In this document: positions 61,606-64,000 of the stretch, one piece after another
Layout: each line of letters opens with the position of its first letter
Position numbering within the stretch: position 1 is the stretch's first letter
NCBI RefSeq assembly: GCF_023718305.1
Contig: NZ_QEYO01000007.1
Location: 124,001-188,000 of the forward strand
DNA from: Gramella sp. AN32
GTDB taxonomy: Bacteria > Bacteroidota > Bacteroidia > Flavobacteriales > Flavobacteriaceae
Reading direction: 5' to 3'
DNA: 64,000 bases
Made by a program: the position numbers and the translations under genes
Notes under the pieces: model-generated
What the model was told of the DNA's origin: nothing
The model's input: only the letters and a program-made list of their open reading frames with translations
Databases searched by the model: none

Positions 61606-63471
61606 ATGTGGTCTGATAATGAAACAACTGAAGACCTTTTAGGGTTTAAAGTACACGCGGATTTGATTGCCGAGGTAATAAATGATTCTGACTTATTGCC
61701 GATAACAATGGGTGTTTTCGGCGATTGGGGTAGTGGTAAATCCAGTATACTAAAAATCTTAAGCGAACAATTAAAAGAAGAGGAGGATGGGACATTTGTA
61801 CTCTACTTTAATGGTTGGCTTTTTGAAGGTTATGATGATGCTAAAGCCGCACTCTTAGAATCTATTATTAAAGAGTTCGAAGAAAACAAAAGATTTGCCC
61901 CTGAAGTAAAACAAAAGGCCAAGAAGCTAATTAAGTCAGTTAATTGGATGCGTATTTTAGGTTTGGGTTTTAAGAATATTGCATTGCCAGTTGCAAGTGC
62001 CTATTTAACCGGAGGAGTATCAATATTGCCTTTTTTAGCGGGAAAGCTTTCCAAAATTGATAGTTCTGATATAATCGATAAACTTAAAGGAGACGAAGCG
62101 GAAGGATTTTTGAAATCTTTGGTAAAAGATTTGCCAGAGGAAGACCCGTCTATGTTAGTTCGAGAATTTAGAGAAAACTTTAAGGAATTAATAAAGGAAT
62201 CTAAAATAAGTAAGCTTGTCATAATCATAGATGACTTAGACCGATGCCAACCAGATAGGATTATTGAAAATCTTGAAGCAATTAAGCTTTTTCTCAATGT
62301 GGAGAATACTGCTTTCATAATAGGTGCAGACCCAAGAATAGTAAGAGATGCGATTTCCCATAGGTTTAAAGTTAGGGATGTTGAGCCAGGGACGGGAAAT
62401 AGAATTGTTAGTGATTATTTAGAAAAGCTAATTCAAGTACCCTATAATTTACCCAAGTTGTCAGACTCTGAGGTAGAAACTTATATTTCTTTACTTATTT
62501 GCAAACGAGAACTAACTACCGAAACATTTCATACCGTACTGGAAACATTCTACGCTTATCGAGAAAATGATAGATATAGTGTTTTTGGACTGGCAAATAT
62601 TAAGGGCGTAATCGGAACAGTTGAATTTGAAAAACTATCGAAGAGTCTGGGCTCACTTCCCGCCCTATCATCAATCATAACACAAAGTTTATATGGCAAT
62701 CCAAGGCAAATTAAGAGATTTTTAAACACTTTTATTTTAAGGAATAGACTGGCCAAAGTCGCAAACATATCTGGATTTGATGAATCTATTTTGGCGAAAT
62801 TAATGATTCTCGAATATACGGAACTTCCTTTGTTCGTCAAGTTATATGAATGGCAATCTACCAAAGACGGTAGACCGAATCAAATTTTAGAGTTGGAAAC
62901 CGAGTGTTCCAAATCGTCTGAAGCGGATTTCAAAGAGTATTTGGGCAAAAGTGATTATAGCAATTGGAATAAAGATAAAGTAGTTAAATGGTTAAAAGTA
63001 GAACCTGCTTTATCAGAAATAGACTTACGTGATTATTTTTGGATTTCCAGAGATAATATCTCGTCTACTATTGCCGGCGCAAGCCTAATTCCGCCTATCA
63101 TCAAATCCGCATATAATAAGCTGAATCAAGAAGGTCTGCCAGTTAAAGCAACAAAGGCAATAATCAAGAAAGATGTTATGTTGCTAAACGAATCGGAATT
63201 AAATCAGTTCCTTGAGTTCTCTGTAGCAATGGCCCAAAGAAATCAAGAAAGTCCCCTTTCGTATAAGCTTTTTCAATTTATGATAGAAGAAGGTGTTAGA
63301 GGTTCTGATGAGTCATATAAATATTTACTTAACCTAGTAGATTTAGCAAAAATACCACCTGCCATTGGCGTTGATTTGAGAAGTTTTAAAGAGAATCCAG
63401 TTTTGGGAGACTTTCTTTCAGAATTATTATCAACATCTAAATCTAAGGTAGCAAAGGCATTTAATAAATAA
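61606..63471 (+). CDS. qatA: KAP-family P-loop NTPase, probable QatA
   Basis: A 621-residue KAP NTPase. Walker A is MGVFGDWGSGKSSILK (about residues 35-50) and Walker B is LVIIIDDLDRCQPDR (about 205-219). A hydrophobic stretch at about residues 120-150 (FKNIALPVASAYLTGG, GVSILPFLAG) is the membrane insertion typical of the KAP fold. KAP NTPases are the A component of Qat defence systems. The next gene, 2 bp downstream, looks like QatB, which supports this. The later part of the protein is helical and unassigned. Confidence 0.85.
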   Translation: MWSDNETTEDLLGFKVHADLIAEVINDSDLLPITMGVFGDWGSGKSSILKILSEQLKEEEDGTFVLYFNGWLFEGYDDAKAALLESIIKEFEENKRFAPEVKQKAKKLIKSVNWMRILGLGFKNIALPVASAYLTGGVSILPFLAGKLSKIDSSDIIDKLKGDEAEGFLKSLVKDLPEEDPSMLVREFRENFKELIKESKISKLVIIIDDLDRCQPDRIIENLEAIKLFLNVENTAFIIGADPRIVRDAISHRFKVRDVEPGTGNRIVSDYLEKLIQVPYNLPKLSDSEVETYISLLICKRELTTETFHTVLETFYAYRENDRYSVFGLANIKGVIGTVEFEKLSKSLGSLPALSSIITQSLYGNPRQIKRFLNTFILRNRLAKVANISGFDESILAKLMILEYTELPLFVKLYEWQSTKDGRPNQILELETECSKSSEADFKEYLGKSDYSNWNKDKVVKWLKVEPALSEIDLRDYFWISRDNISSTIAGASLIPPIIKSAYNKLNQEGLPVKATKAIIKKDVMLLNESELNQFLEFSVAMAQRNQESPLSYKLFQFMIEEGVRGSDESYKYLLNLVDLAKIPPAIGVDLRSFKENPVLGDFLSELLSTSKSKVAKAFNK

Positions 63472-63473
63472 GT

Positions 63474-64000
63474 ATGGGCACATCCAAATCATATTCAGCT
63501 TCGGTCAAAGGTCAACCCCAATGGGGCGAACTTAGTAGTGAGGTTACACGAAATTGCACAACAGCGAAGATACCAACGGACAACCTTAGAAATATAACAG
63601 GGAAATTTGTCCGAGTGGTTGGCGGTTCAAAACGAGCAGGAAGAGGTAATTCTCGAATTGCAGGTCGAAGCGGTATTAGAAATGCCAAAAATATCGGAAG
63701 ATTTTTAGGTAGCTTTTCATCTAATGGTGGTAATCTTTCAGAAGCTCTAAAATCGATTGGTCTTACTGATTTAAAAAGTAAGTCAGCTGAAGATATTATT
63801 AACCATCTCATAGAATACTGTAGTGGTCCCGCGTCTACTATTGACGATAGTGCTGCCAAAGAAGCCACGCGAAGATTATTGGAAGAATTAGCTGCAGGGA
63901 CTGAAACCGCAGAGGATTTAGAAACATCGTTAAAATCAACCCTTGATAGTGAGTCTCTGGAAGAAGTAATAATTAAATATTTTAGCTATTATGTTTTAGA
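63474..64000 (+). CDS. qatB: Probable QatB, 3' end beyond the window
   Basis: An open frame of at least 175 codons with no stop before the window edge. It begins MGTSKSYSASVKGQPQWG, similar in style to QatB proteins, which start with GTS-x-SY and a Gly/Pro-rich stretch before a Trp. Next comes GKFVRVVGGSKRAGRG, an Arg/Gly/Ser-rich part, and NAKNIGRFLGSFSSNGGN. The rest is helical and acidic. The start is 2 bp after the qatA stop. QatB is a defence component of unknown biochemistry; the family call rests on pattern and position, not on an alignment. Confidence 0.68.
   Translation, partial: MGTSKSYSASVKGQPQWGELSSEVTRNCTTAKIPTDNLRNITGKFVRVVGGSKRAGRGNSRIAGRSGIRNAKNIGRFLGSFSSNGGNLSEALKSIGLTDLKSKSAEDIINHLIEYCSGPASTIDDSAAKEATRRLLEELAAGTETAEDLETSLKSTLDSESLEEVIIKYFSYYVL

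Overview
The window is a chromosomal segment of an AT-rich member of the Bacteroidota, almost certainly a marine-type Flavobacteriaceae close to Gramella/Christiangramia, Salegentibacter or Zunongwangia. The evidence is the gene content: a TonB-dependent receptor with an N-terminal carboxypeptidase-regulatory-like domain, DUF3127 and DUF4286 proteins, DUF4301, a bacterial GGGP-synthase homologue, BfmA/BtgA-type mobilization genes, and weak ribosome binding sites. Genus is inferred, not proven.

From 1 to about 47.9 kb the DNA is core genome. It opens with truB (cut by the window edge), a TonB-like protein, tag, aat, DUF3127, a flavin reductase, a histidine kinase, a thioesterase, a HIT protein and greA. 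At 7.4-10.0 kb an outer-membrane receptor lies behind a TPP riboswitch with a visible terminator, so it probably imports thiamine. Five kilobases further on, a tightly overlapping minus-strand operon encodes a thiamine-binding-like protein, a PnuC-family permease, a NadR-like P-loop kinase, DUF4301 and ArfB. Together these suggest a complete thiamine uptake and trapping route. Two-component genes lie at 10.1-13.9 kb. A frameshifted IS110 copy lies at 18.8-19.8 kb. GGGP synthase, a phosphopantetheinyl transferase and ahcY follow. The ligase-associated DNA damage response genes (exonuclease, ligase, helicase, with a lipoprotein gene in between) occupy 23.4-29.3 kb. The stretch 29.5-47.7 kb is ordinary metabolism and translation: fbp, two tandem acetyltransferases, aspartate kinase, mgtE, rsmA, serS, ribF, pth, the L25 gene and prs. 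The intergenic DNA carries palindromes and a three-hairpin repeat present in two copies whose arms differ by compensatory changes.

At 47.9-48.05 kb an intact tRNA-Leu(CAA) sits beside a truncated tRNA-Leu. Everything to the right looks like accessory DNA: an intact IS110-family insertion, DUF932, a 960-bp gene-free stretch with duplicated structured units, a mobile-type ssb, small ICE-type genes, a hairpin-rich candidate oriT, and a mobilization module (BfmA-like RHH protein, MobB-like relaxase, VirD4-like coupling protein).

The cargo of this element is antiviral. A Gabija pair (gajA-gajB, minus strand) is followed by a divergent AlbA_2/Schlafen-type regulator-like gene. Next come a KAP NTPase and the start of a small Gly/Ser/Arg-rich protein, which I read as qatA and qatB of a Qat defence system running off the right edge. 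No integrase or second end of the element is visible, so its full extent is unknown.
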